Translations under genes and position numbers: made by a program
The notes under the pieces: model-generated
The model's database searches: none
The model's input: only the letters and a program-made list of their open reading frames with translations
What the model was told of the DNA's origin: nothing
Assembly (NCBI GenBank): GCA_039545295.1
Contig: BCIK01000006.1
Span: 186,001 to 250,000 of the forward strand
Length of the DNA: 64,000 nucleotides
DNA from: Udeniomyces pyricola
Taxonomy: Eukaryota > Basidiomycota > Tremellomycetes > Cystofilobasidiales > Mrakiaceae
Direction: 5' to 3'
Shown here: in pieces, positions 27,083 through 38,005 of the stretch
How the letters are laid out: the number at the start of each line of letters is the position of its first letter
Numbering within the stretch: position 1 is the stretch's first letter

Positions 27083-28746
27083 TCAACCCCAAACGCTCTT
27101 CCAGAACCCACCCGACGACTTGTCACTCTCACCCGCCTGATTCACCTCTGGAACCCGCTCGAACACTCCCCCCGGCACGCTCTTGACCCCCGCACCCGCA
27201 CTCGAACCCCGACCTTGGACGTTGCCCCTCTCGACGACAACGACCTCTCCATTGATCAGCCCGAGCTTGTTACCCTCCGCATCGAGGTAATCCTCCTGAC
27301 CGCCCCTCTCCAACGCCAGCTTTGCCTGAGCTTGATTGAGCCGACCCATAAACTCGCCCGACGCATCCCGAACCATGACGTAATTCTGACTCGACTCCAC
27401 TTTTTGAGGCGCAAGGGGCACGACTTTTTGGGTCGGACCTTTCTTGGACGACGTCGGTGAGAGTTTGCCCGACGCTAGGTCGGCAGCGACTTTGGCTTCG
27501 GCCTCGGCGCGAGCTTTGGCTTTGAGGGCATCGAGACGTTCCGGGTACCGTTCGCGCATCAGACGAGCTTGTTGGAGTTCTTGATTACGCATGGAAAAGC
27601 AACGGTAACTGAGAGGAAGGGTAAATCCAGTCAGGAGTGCATGGGCGATGGGTGAAGATCAGAACAGGTTCCGGAGAAGCACGATTAAGCACGTAGAGGA
27701 AAAAGGAAGGAGAAAGACCAAAATATAAAACAGGGACAAAATCAGCATGTTATGGCTTTTCTCACGATACATGGACCTCTTCCCCCTCATAAACCTTTTA
27801 CCATGGAAATTTAGGCTGCAAAAAGGATCTTGATCGGAACAGAAGAACGTACTTTGCCACACCTCCAATGACCAAGAACGAGACCGTGAACCATTTGTAA
27901 GACGTGATGATTTTGGCGTTTCCTCCTGAGAAACAACCACGTGTAACGGCAAAATCCCATCAGCCAAGAAGAGAAACGATTGTAAGAAACAAAGGACAGA
28001 AGAAAGAAACAGGAGCATCAGATTCAAGCCTCTAAATCAACATTCTCGGCCGTTTACTCGCCTCCTAGGTCCCGAGCCTATGATGGGCGATACATAAACA
28101 TGTGAACCAAAAGAAAATACGTACCTGGTGGTCCAATGACATATCGAGCTGCACCGAGTGCAAACCCAGCACCAGCTCCCTGCAGGATGGAGCTCTTGAG
28201 GCATGGCTTCTTGCCGATTTCTTCGACCGAAAAGTCGGAGAGTTTCGTCATCTGTGTGCCATCGTGTTCGAAACGGGTTAGTTGAGCTTGGAGAGATTTG
28301 TTGGATGCAGCAACCGAGATGGAGAACTCGAAGCAACCATCCCATGGCGAAACCAAGGATCGGCAGTAGGAAAGCGCAGGCCATGGGTCGGACGTATCGA
28401 GGACATCCCTCTCGGGGGTTGACGCGGTGAGCAGCGTACGGAGGGGCAGGGGGAAGGGGTGGACGAACCTTGACGGCGGTCCATAGGTTTCCGACTGTAG
28501 CTGGTGCGGGTGCGGCTGGCAGGGTGGTTTGATCAGGGTCCTTTTGAGGCGGATAGAAGTTGTCACCAAAGGGAGTGGAGACCTTGGGATCATGCTTTGG
28601 TTCTTCGATTGCGCCCCACTGAGGTTGAAGGACGAAAATGGGGCATGGGTTGTCAAAACGAAGGATGGGGTCAATTGAAAGAGGTTAGGGACGTGGCGAG
28701 ACTGTGATGGATAGAGTGCAAGGGACAACGGTGAACGGACGGCCAT
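27083..28746 (-). CDS. COX20: Cox20-family cytochrome c oxidase assembly protein with long C-terminal extension
   Basis: Inner-mitochondrial-membrane chaperone of Cox2 during complex IV assembly. Exons read WGAIEEPKHDPKVSTPFGDN ... TVGNLWTAVK; then MTKLSDFSVEEIGKKPCLKS and SILQGAGAGFALGAARYVIG (first membrane helix after the conserved Pro-Cys); then AKIITSYKWFTVSFLVIGGV (second helix); then ANYRCFSMRNQELQQARLMR. The two-helix core and the basic YRCFSMRNQE segment match Cox20. About 150 further residues follow (MVRDASGEFMGRLNQAQAKL, YLDAEGNKLGLINGEVVVVE, ending GGFWKSVWG), absent from human COX20 (about 118 residues). The start at 28746 followed by a GTCCGT donor would give MA-WGAIEEP; this first junction is a guess. 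It is divergent from SEM1. Confidence 0.78.
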
Positions 28747-28959
28747 GATGAGGATGTGTGGATATGATTGAGGTGGTGGATGGATGCCGGTCGTTGTTAG
28801 TGCAAGTCGGTGCGTGGTGTGGCATGACGAAGTTGGAACAGCTGCTCGTCGATTCATCCATCAACGCTTCCACCCATTAACCCACCCAGCACCAATAACC
28901 CATCCATCCACCCATCAATCATCAATCACTGTCCTCAACACTCTTGTCCAAGCTTCATC
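28747..28959. promoter_or_regulatory. Compact shared upstream region of COX20 and SEM1
   Basis: Only 213 bp separate the two start codons, so both promoters must overlap. CCATCCACCCATCAATCATC-like C/A-rich sequence at 28900-28930 leads into SEM1. No factor site assigned. Confidence 0.5.
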
Positions 28960-29988
28960 ATGTCATCCGCCCAACAACCCACTCTTGACTCTTCAAAACC
29001 CTCCGAACCGACCGCCGACGACAAGAAGCTGCCTCAGCTCGGCGCGCTCGAGGAGGACGACGAGTTTGAGGAGTTTGCCGAACAGGGTCAGTTCTCATCT
29101 TTCTCTTCTTCCCCTCCTGGCCTTGGACGTGGTCCTCGTTGGCTTGTTCTATCGATTTTATACAAGAATAGATCATAACGATAATCAGCTTGCTCCAAAG
29201 CAACATGTTTGAGCTCATGGCCGAACCGTTCCGATACTTTCTGAGATCTGATCGTTGTCGCGTGGAAGGAAAGGGGAGGAGAGGAGTTACTTCGGGCCCA
29301 GGATCACCTCCATCGCCTCCCCTTCTGCTTGTTCATCCCGTCCATACTTCCTTACTCATACCCCACCAGTCTTGGCATGCACGTCATCATCACCGCCTTC
29401 TCGTAGACAAAAACCTTGACTCTGATCTTGGCTTACCTTTCATCTTCTTCGACTGACCCATCCACACACACACACACACATAGAATGGAATCCTTCGGAA
29501 TCGAGTCTGGCCCATCTCACTTCGGCCAACGATGCCTCCTCCGAAACGGCCCCGACGACGACGTCCAACCTCTGGGAGGACAACTGGGATGACGACGATG
29601 TCGACGAAGAGTTCAGCAAGCAATTGAGGTTAGGCTTCGCTTAGCTTTTTCTTTGTCCTTTCTCTTCCTGATTTTTCCCCTTCACCAATCGTCCCTTTGT
29701 TTGTCGCATATATACACCGAGGAGGTGTGCGAGCATGGAAAGACGACGGACTCCTACGACTACGCGTATCATCCATCGTCAATCCTCTCACACCCATACC
29801 CTACCAAAATGAACCTCTTTTATCATCTCTCCACACCCGGTTCATCACTTCCAAAGCAGACTTGAGATCTCATATCCTGACCAACATCCATCTTTGAAAC
29901 GCCCTCCCCTTTCCTTCTCCCTTACGCTTTCTCTCCCAGGGCCGAACTGGAAAAACAATCGAACGGACCTCAAGCCATGTCGACCTAA
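28960..29988 (+). CDS. SEM1: Sem1/Dss1, 26S proteasome lid and TREX-2 subunit
   Basis: Small acidic, mostly disordered protein that tethers proteasome lid subunits and also acts in TREX-2 mRNA export and BRCA2-type recombination complexes. Three exons, 28960-29086, 29484-29628 and 29940-29988, sum to 321 nt and 106 residues. Exon 1 ends with the acidic motif LEEDDEFEEFAEQ, joining to EWNPSESS. Exon 2 has the diagnostic NLWEDNWDDDDVDEEFSKQL. Exon 3 completes RAELEKQ and ends SNGPQAMST. Human DSS1 has the same two acidic/Trp clusters and a C-terminal RAELEK helix but only 70 residues; the extra length here is the Ser/Thr-rich linker between clusters. Confidence 0.96.
29463..29480. repeat. (CA)9 microsatellite abutting the SEM1 exon 2 acceptor
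   Basis: CA dinucleotide run ending three bases before exon 2 (acceptor ATAG at 29480-29483). It occupies the place of a polypyrimidine tract. Confidence 0.85.
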
Positions 29989-30315
29989 ACAACTCCCCCC
30001 CCCCCTTCCCAACTCGAAGATCCATCACCAATCCCCATCCTGGCCGAAATACACTTCTATATATTTTTACTCTTGCCCTTTTTCGATCGAATAAAACCAA
30101 AGAAGGACTCCCTGGAAGGATTGATCGGGCCGCGTACAGGCTTGAAAGAAAGAAGAATGAGAACAAGTAGAAAAGAGAACAAGTACCGTCATCTACCTTG
30201 TTTTGATAGGAAAGAAGGCAGGGGAGGGGGGGGGGGAGATCCCGGCAGTGAAGACTAGTCAAGGGTTTCCTCGACGTATATACAATCGTGATCACGACCG
30301 CTCTCGCGATGAATC

Positions 30316-30338
30316 ATCGTCAATCGACAATTGACGAT
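30316..30338. repeat. Inverted repeat, 9-bp stem and 5-nt loop
   Basis: ATCGTCAAT (30316-30324) and ATTGACGAT (30330-30338) are exact reverse complements separated by CGACA. Possible RNA hairpin in overlapping 3' UTRs. Confidence 0.6.
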
Positions 30339-30342
30339 CGAC

Positions 30343-30376
30343 GCCAGCTACTACTAGTAGCTTCTACATAGCTGGC
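30343..30376. repeat. Inverted repeat with nested palindrome
   Basis: GCCAGCTA (30343-30350) and TAGCTGGC (30369-30376) are exact reverse complements. The interval contains the palindrome CTACTAGTAG (30351-30360). It starts five bases after the previous hairpin. Confidence 0.6.
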
Positions 30377-30931
30377 AGCAACCGGCTCGACGATCCAGCG
30401 CTAGCCATCAACTCAGCCATGACGGATGTCTTTCCCCCCCCCCCCCTTCCTTCAGCCGACCGACGATGACTCAAGGCAAAGAAAAGCTCAACACTAATCT
30501 CAAACGCCATTTGGATTCTATCAAGAGAAAAAAGAAAAGAACGAGTTGACAGAGCAAGAGAGAAAGCCAACTAACAAAACAAAAAAAGGGGGGAAAAAAG
30601 GAAAAGGAAAAGACGTGTACGTCGGACTGTCAAGGATTGGATGTATTTAAGGGACGCGAAAGAAAGACCCAAATTAAAAACAAAGAGAGACGCGATTGTG
30701 GTCAAAAAAAGGGATCGGTGAACGTAGAGGAGGAGTGGGCCGAGGACGGAAGAAGATTGAAGAAGAATGTATATAGATCAAAACCCGAGACGAAGACGAT
30801 GACGGCATAGAAGGCAAAGAGGAGAGAGTCAAACGAGGCAGGTTTGATATGATGTTGATGTTTGATGTGGAAAAACAACGGACCAGAAAGGAAAAAAAAA
30901 AAAAAAAAAGACGATGGTACGGTTCTGGTAA

Positions 30932-33608
30932 TCAACCTTCTGTCGACATCTTGGCGAGGTAATCCGAGAGCTGAGAAGAAAAAAGGTAAAGAAGACAACA
31001 ACAAAAAAGATGAGAGGAAAAAGCGACAATCGATGGCTCAGTCAGCGTCGATTCCGAATCAAACTCAACATGGCCATTGAGAACGTGCCTCAAACGCCCC
31101 CATCTGGAGATATCAAGGCCAGGAAAAGAAACATAGAGAGAAACAAATGAACAAAAAAAACTTACCTTGAGTGCCCCAGCCCTAATACCCTCGCCAAGCT
31201 GCTGGACATCCGGGTTCGCCAGCACCTTGCCAACCATCTCCCTCGCCGCGCGTTCGATGACATCGAGGCTGTCCTTATCGCCCATCATCTCGTCCGACTG
31301 GTCCTGATCGTCGTCCTCTCGCCCAAAGTACTGGTTCGACGAGATGGCCGAGGCCCCGTTGAATTGTTGCAGGCGGCTCTGAGCTTCGGCACTCGCAGAC
31401 GGGTCATAGGACCCTCGGCCAAAGTACTGATCCGAAGAGATTCCTGGGGTATTGACGAACCGAGCGATAGAGCGGGAAGACACAACACCACAACCAAAGA
31501 GAGGAAGCGTCAGGTCTCTGCTCCTGGGGTTTTTTTTTTCTTCGCGAGTCCATATGATGTGAGGCGGAAACGCGATCGATGCGGACTGACCTTTTTGCGA
31601 GGCAAACTTCTCCCGGGCATAGGTTCTGTCCTCTGCTTGAGGCGTCGAAGACCTGAGGATACAAAGAAAACGTACACCAAATAACCGCGTAGAACTTCGA
31701 GTTTAATCTCACTGCTCATCAAACCGTTTCTCTAACCCCACCCCCTTCTCCTCCTGGCATTCAGGCAGAGAAACAAGTCGTTGAACTCACCCGCTGGATG
31801 CCGTCTTGGCGACAGGAGCAGCAAACGTCTGACCGAAGCCCAACTTCGGCACGGGAGGAGCGCTGCTCTTTCCGTTGCCCTTGGAAGAACCAAGGGCGTT
31901 ACCCGAGCTTCGACCTCCAAGAGAGCTCGCCGCAACGCGTCGAGCCTCGTCATCCTTCTTCTTACGCTCAGCAGCCTCCTCCTCCTCGCGCTTGCGATCG
32001 TAACCCAACTGCTTGATCCTCTCCTCCTCCTCCTTGGCCTTCCTCTCAGCCTCTTCAAAGTTGATGGACACCCCGGCCGAGGCCTTTTTAGCTCCCAACT
32101 TGGACGCGCCGAGCTTCGAGACCTTCATGCCAACGCGAGTCGGCTGAGCGGCCGAGGTTGAGCTGGTAGGAACAGTCGAGGACGAGGTCGTTCGGAGCGA
32201 GGCAGAGGATGTGGTTCGAGGGGCAGCAGGAGCAGAAGGCGTAGCAGGCGTCGAGGTCGTTCGGGCAGCAGTCGGGGTGGGACCCGAGGGTCGAGCGGTC
32301 GTCGTCGAGGCAGCGGGAGTCACCTTCGGCTTGGAAGGGGCAGAGTCGAACGAGGAAAAAAAGTCATCCTCAGCAGCAGGAGCGGAGGCTGGAGTGGGAG
32401 CCAGATTGTGGACTCCGTCGATGAAGATCTGGTCAGGGAATCTGGCAAGATACATGACATATTAAGTAAATGAGGGGGAAGGGGGGGGGGAGTTGTATGC
32501 ATGGACCATAATCCAATCAGTATGCACCTTACAAGCTATCATCTGATCCATAACCCCTCAGATATGCTCATCCATTGAAGAAAAGAACGGAGCCGAACTC
32601 ACCGTTTGGCATCGTCGGCCTTTCTCCTGTCGATCTCGTCCTTGTACGCGAGGGCGACGCGGCTCGTGTACTTTTGCTTGCCGTCCTGAAGCGAGAGTAA
32701 GTTCTGACCGCCGTTCTTTTGGAAGAATTCAGCGGCAGATGCGTTTCCACCGACCTTCATACCTCGCAGCTGAGCGACAGACCAGCCATCGAGGTTGGTC
32801 GATCTATGGCAGGGCGGCAGAGGCATGGGAGGTGCGAGATGAGATGAAGGAGGTGTACGTGGGCCGAAGCGGCGGGGACCAGGAGTGTAGCGGGAACGAG
32901 CAAGTCATACAGGTGCCATATAATCAGTATCATATCAGCTCAGTAAAGCAGGAATGATGGGATGCAAGTCCGGTGTGGGAGATGTGGGTCGAAAGTGCGA
33001 AAGCCATCGGATGATGGGGCCGTGAAGATGACTGGAGGTGTTCTCGCCACTTCGCGTCGGTTTCTAAGCCGGTACGGTACATCTCTCTTGCCAGCTGTTC
33101 TGAGAATGCGTGTCTTGCCCTCTACCGCCTTTGACACGCGCCTGACTACCCTCGCGACGGAAATCTGTGGTCGACGCTCCTGCCTCGAATGGTGGCAATG
33201 GTCATGACAAGCAGACTCACCGGACAAAGGAAATGTGGACACCCATGTTTCGATGCACGGACGAGCAGTCCAAACAGAGGTAAACGCCAAACGTGACACT
33301 CGACCAGGTCGGGTTCTTAGCTTGACAGTCAAAGCATGCCTACGAGACAGTACAAGCGTCAGAGGAAGTGGGTTGGAGTGAGTGAGAAGGTGTCCTCGAC
33401 GACAGGTGAGCTGACAAACGTCAAAAGCTTGTCACACATGGCAGAAATAGAGAAGAGGGGTAGTGGGCATCCGGAAGTGGAACGACGGTGACCGTCGAGA
33501 ACGTGAGGAAGCAGAGGGTAAGCGCCGACGGACCTTATTGGCCTTTTGCGATTTGAGATGGGTAAAGATGGCAGTAGTCTCTTGTTTGGGCAGGTTGCCA
33601 GACGACAT
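30932..33608 (-). CDS. GLO3: Glo3-type ArfGAP (ArfGAP2/3 family)
   Basis: GTPase-activating protein for Arf1 on COPI vesicles in Golgi-to-ER traffic. The start at 33608 gives [20 protein letters not shown]. The C4 zinc finger is [14 protein letters not shown] then [10 protein letters not shown], with C-x2-C-x16-C-x2-C spacing, and the catalytic arginine is in [31 protein letters not shown] and an FFQKNGG segment complete the GAP domain. A long Ala/Ser/Thr/Pro-rich linker follows, then a basic coiled region ([20 protein letters not shown]). The C-terminus carries two Glo3-motif copies, ISSDQYFGR and ISSNQYFGR, and ends [12 protein letters not shown]. The ISSxQYFGR motif separates Glo3 from Gcs1-type ArfGAPs. 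Confidence 0.95.
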
Positions 33609-33992
33609 GGTGCGAGAAGGCGAGGCGGAAGGGGCAGAAGAGGGTATCGGTGGGAGAGAGTGAGGACGTGAGTACGTGAGGGCGATGATCGATGAGGGCA
33701 AGGGCACGCGAAAGAGATCGTACCCAATCTCGCACGCGCTCGGTTTTCTTTCTGTCGTTTTCCTTTTGTTTTTCTTTCTTTTTCTTCTTCTAATTCCATT
33801 TCTTTTTGTCTTATGCCCTCCATACCCATATCCGTCCTTTAATCGTTTTCGTTTAGTCATGATTTCTTCCTCCTGTCATATTATGTTGCCTCATTGATAT
33901 CCGATTCAGCTACCATATCCCTTTCTTCCCACGTCATGGAACCTATAGCCTCAGAATAAAGGTACATATAGCCTCGATAGATAACCTACATC
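33609..33992. other. Intergenic region: GLO3 promoter and Nudix gene 3' UTR
   Basis: About 380 bp between minus-strand neighbours. Strongly T-rich on the plus strand at 33740-33860 (purine-rich on the sense strand). No gene recognised. Confidence 0.5.
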
Positions 33993-35030
33993 TCACTCGT
34001 CATCGTATATAATCGTCTTGGAAGCTTCGAGACCATCTGCAAACGACCCCAGTTCCTGGCCGACGACGTAGCCCCGCTCCTCGAGCCCCTTGAGCGTTTC
34101 ATATAGGTCCTCGAGCGAGACCGTACCCGTGACGATATGCTCGGACTCGTTCCGGATGTGATCCTTCTTGGGTCCCTCCTCCTCATCGTCATCGAACGGA
34201 ACGACGACTGTCACTCGCTTAATAGTAGTCGAGGTCAACCCGGGTTCTCTTGCTCTTCCCTTAGTGATTCCCTTGACGATGACTTCTCTCCCGCCCCGCT
34301 TGGGTTCGTTGTGCTCGTCAGCTTCTTCCTCGTCGTCATGACGTTGGTGTTCGAGGGTCTTGCCTTCTTTGACACCGTAGCCAGTTTCCTCGTAGAGCTC
34401 GCGGAGGGCACAGTCTCCAAGTGTCTCGCCTTCTTTCAGGAATCCAGCTGGGAACTGATGATTCCGGAAGAACAGATATAAAAGAAGAGAAAAACAGACC
34501 GAGCGGAGAAGGATGAATGGTCATCAGCATGACGAAGTCGACTGACAGCAGTTAAGGACAGATAACTACCTCTACACAGATGGCATCGAGGGATGGGCGG
34601 TACTGAAGTTCAATCACGACGGCCGTCGAGGACGGTCGTTTAAGCAGGGCGATGATATAGAGACTCTCCCTCGAGAGGTCGTTTAGAGGATTCCGTTCCT
34701 TTCTCGCGCAGTACTCCCAGACTCTCTGTCGATGGACGAAATTGGCCAAAGTCGAGATTAGACGTCAATCCGGGACGGAACATGAATGAGCTGAAGAATT
34801 TATAGGAGCAAAGAGAAGGAGAAAAGCAGAGCGAGAGGTGACTGTCGAGAGTTTAGAGTTTGATTGGAAGCAATATCGAGGACACCTACTTCTTTGCCCG
34901 ACTCGTCCTTGAACTTCCGCCGGTAGACGTCGAGCCATTGGGAGCTCTCCTTGGCGAGGATCCGGTCGGTAGAGAGGATGGTGGCGGCGCCGAGGGAGAA
35001 GCGGTCGTTGCGACGAGATTCGGGAGACAT
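33993..35030 (-). CDS. Nudix hydrolase, ADP-ribose pyrophosphatase (Ysa1-like)
   Basis: Hydrolyses ADP-ribose-type nucleoside diphosphate sugars to AMP and a sugar phosphate. Three exons. Exon 1 from 35030: MSPESRRNDRFSLGAATILS ... WLDVYRRKFKDESGK. Exon 2: ERVWEYCARKERN ... AVVIELQYRPSLDAICVE. Exon 3 opens FPAGFLKEGE and contains a complete Nudix box: Gly, five residues, Glu, seven residues, then RELYEETGY. The QYRP and FPAG segments before the box are characteristic of the ADP-ribose branch. Compared with yeast Ysa1 (231 residues) there is an acidic insertion (HDDEEEADEHNEPKR) after the box. The C-terminus is GQELGSFADGLEASKTIIYD followed by DE. Substrate is inferred from the family. It is divergent from the DHH gene. 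Confidence 0.88.
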
Positions 35031-35317
35031 TAGGACGTGAGCTGGATATCAAGATATGGTCGAGGGTCGGAGAATGGGCCATGGGTAACGGGTATTTGGT
35101 TGTGACCTCTACGGATGAACAATGACGTCGTCACCCGTTAGCGCGTCAGCACCGTTCCATTCCATTCATCACCCTCATCAGCCTGGTACCGACCATATTC
35201 CAGGTAATATAACAACGCATGCTCATTATTCGCCTTCGTCTCCCATCTGTCCACCGTCAATCTCGTTCGACCTTGCACCTTCCTCGACGCTTTGCTACGC
35301 CCTCCCCTCCTTCCAAC
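35031..35317. promoter_or_regulatory. Shared upstream region of the Nudix and DHH genes
   Basis: 287 bp between two divergent start codons; both promoters lie here. AATGACGTCGTCA at 35109-35121 contains a TGACGT core resembling a CRE/bZIP site; this assignment is inference. Confidence 0.45.
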
Positions 35318-37464
35318 ATGTCACTCGTCAACAAAGTCGCCGTCAAACGAGCTCGATCTCCCTCGGGTGCGTGCCGACGCGTTCAATCACGTGACTGATG
35401 TGCTCGCTCTCGCTCATCAACTTACACCTGTCGCCTCGCACTTGCTTTGTCTTAGGTCCTTCCTCATCTAGGATATCTTCCTCAGACGATGAGAAACCCG
35501 TTCAAAAAGCTGTCAAGATCGCCGACGTGGATTGGCCAGCGCCCGAGACAGCAATGGAGGAAGCGGCCGCCTTTATCCTAGAATGCGTCGAGGCCAAGCA
35601 GCATGGTTCGTCCTCTACCCATTATGCACATATTCTCCATCTCCCACGGCACATGCATACTTATTGCTATGTACTACTTCGATAGTCCTTCTCGTACCTG
35701 ATAAAGTAGGTGGCGTCGTCGTGTTTCTGGGAGATCACAGACAACTTGGCGGAACACTTCTTAATCAACTAACCTTTCCAGTTGTCAATCTTCCATGATG
35801 ATCTCTTAGGATATCGACGGTTTATCCTCTACCCTCATCATCTACAAGACCCTTCTTCATCTCGGCCACCCTCCCTCTCTCATCGGTCTACATTTTATCC
35901 CCCGTTCGACCAACATCCACACACCAGCTTCGCTTATCCCGACCCGCTGCCCGCCCTATAGTCGCATCATCATCCTCGACCAAGGCTCTCGAGATTCCCC
36001 TCCGATTGTTCCTTCATCCCCTAGCGAACCCAGCGTTCCATCTCCAGACGTCAAGGTGCTCATCATCGATCACCACTACAGTCTCGTCTTCCCTCCTTCC
36101 TGTCAGATTCTCTCTGCTTGCCTCTCCCCGCCCATCAGCACGACTTCCCTCCTCGCGTACACGCTCTGCAGTCTGCCTTCTCTTGGCTCAACCACTATCC
36201 GCGAGACATGCGCAACCCTCGCGCTTCTCGGTCTGTACGGTGATCTGGGCGGCTACTCCAAGTACGCCAAGAACACCCCTCCCTGGCCTGCTCACTTGCT
36301 CGAAGTCGAATCGACCGTCGGAAAGACCAATCTGTCAAAAGCGAGCTCGCTCCTCAACGCCCCGAGACGCACTGCCGAGTTCAACGTCCAGGACGCTTGG
36401 GATGCCTTGGTCGAAGCTGACAAGGTGGGCGGGGAAGACGGCTTGGACCTCAAGACGGTCCTTGCGGCGGAGAAACTGGTGGAATGTAAAGAACGGACGA
36501 GTGCGGAACTGAAGAGATGTATGTGTTCTTCGATCCTATATACGCAGTCGTCGTCAATCCTTCTTGTTCAATCAAACACTTACAATTGAAACCCCGATTC
36601 TGTCTGTCTCTCTATACATACACTCTATCTTCTCTCTGTATCTCTTCCTACGCTCTTACTCTTAGGGCAAGGGGCAGCACCCAAATTCAGTAAAGATGGA
36701 CGCGTGGCTGTCGTTGAGATCCAGTCAGTCTACAGCTTACAACCACGTCCGGCCAGACTTCCCAACGATCTGAATTCTCACATTCTTGATGATTGATCGA
36801 TTGATTCCCCAACGTGTGATTGTCCGAATTTAGGTCTTCCTATCAAGTTCATCCACTCATCGCGACTCGCTGGTCAAGTACGCTAAAGAAATCCAAAAAG
36901 ACACTGATGGTCATGGTACGTCAGATCTCTTCTTCCTGAGCCTACCCGGCCCTCTTCCCCCCCTCCCCCCTCCCCCCGGCCCTTCCCCTTGCTTTTACCA
37001 AGATCTTGACTATCAGTCGCTTCCTTGCCAAGCTTATTCAAGCCTCTCTTGATCCTCTCACATGTCTCATCCCATGCTCATCATACTTAACGCCGGTTCC
37101 ACGTTCTTTTTCTCCGCTGGCACTACGCTCTCAGTGTGCCAATACGACTTTCACGCCTTCAAAAGTCCATTTCTCCTGCCGAGCCATCACTTCCCCCGAC
37201 CATCCTTCTTCTCCTCGTCTCATCGATCTCCTAAGGTCGTTCGCACCGCTGTGCGAAGCGCTCTCGCCGGGTTGGACGGGTCGTGTCGGAGGCGATTACG
37301 CGAATGGTCATCAGGAAGCGACTGGGGGCGTCATTAACACGGCCGAGTTTGAGGTTCTCGTTCAGGCGCTGGAGGTTGGAGTGAAGGTGGAGAAGAAGAA
37401 AGTCGGACAGAAGAATACGTTGGACGGGTACTTTAAGATCCCGAAGAAGACGAGTGAGGCTTGA
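35318..37464 (+). CDS. DHH-family phosphoesterase with PIP-box-like C-terminus
   Basis: The DHH superfamily includes RecJ nucleases, exopolyphosphatases, pyrophosphatases and Cdc45. The start at 35318 gives MSLVNKVAVKRARSPSG and a short charged leader, then AAAFILECVEAKQHVVLVPD leading into motif I (DKDIDGLSSTLIIYKTLLHL). Motif III is DVKVLIIDHHYSLVFPPSCQ. TTIRETCATLALLGLYGDLG follows the usual pattern between DHH and DHHA1 parts. The C-terminal part (GWTGRVGGDYANGHQEATGG) resembles a DHHA1 Gly-rich segment. The protein ends GQKNTLDGYFKIPKKTSEA, where LDGYF with basic flanks resembles a PCNA-interaction motif. Around 500 residues over about six exons. Substrate unknown; a nuclear nucleic-acid role is inferred only from the tail and family. 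Confidence 0.75.
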
Positions 37465-38005
37465 TGGCGGGCAAGAAGGAACTAAAGAAGAGGAAGACGG
37501 GGAGGGGGCAGCTGATAGAGTTGATTTCGTTGATTGTTGGACCCGTATCCCGAGTGTCGCGTCAATTTGGTTTCGACGTCTGGCTTGGTTGGGCTATCCA
37601 TCAGTCTTGGTTCCTGTATACGCTGTAGCCATATCTCTATCGTATCACTTTGTAATATCTCATGTAGCAATTCGTATGAACTTTATCACCCACGCTGAGC
37701 TTGCTTCATCAAGAGGATCACTGATTGATTAAAAATGAGATACAGCAAACTCCGACGGGAAGACCATCGTCGTCCACCGTCAAACCACGAAAGAAAAGAG
37801 AGTACAAAAAATAATCAAATGAAACCCAGACTGAAGTGGCGACCTTCTAAGTACAAAAGCATGATGACAACTCGCCCTGTCGACGGCCTATCTTATCCAC
37901 CTCGACCTTCTTGATTTCCGTTCAGCTAATTATCTGAGCCTTAATCCCAGCTTCTCGATCGACGAGAGAACTCTATTCACCTGTATGTTTTTTTTGTCTT
38001 TCTTC
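37465..38005. other. Convergent intergenic region (DHH and ACC deaminase 3' ends)
   Basis: About 540 bp between stop codons, AT-rich around 37730-37850. No gene recognised. A short open stretch at 37930-37980 (minus) could be mistaken for a last ACC deaminase exon, but that gene already has an in-frame stop at 38006-38008. Confidence 0.5.

Larger units (their letters stand above)
29989..30931. other. Convergent intergenic region (SEM1 and GLO3 3' ends) with two hairpins
   Basis: About 940 bp between two stop codons. Purine-rich on the plus strand at 30530-30900, with A-runs. Two adjacent perfect inverted repeats lie at 30316-30376. No gene recognised. Confidence 0.55.

Noticed and set aside
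37930..37980. Possible extra last exon of ACC deaminase reading VNRVLSSIEKLGLRLR
   Set aside because: The preceding exon already has an in-frame TAA at 38006-38008 after [15 protein letters not shown], at the normal family length, and no good donor lies before it.
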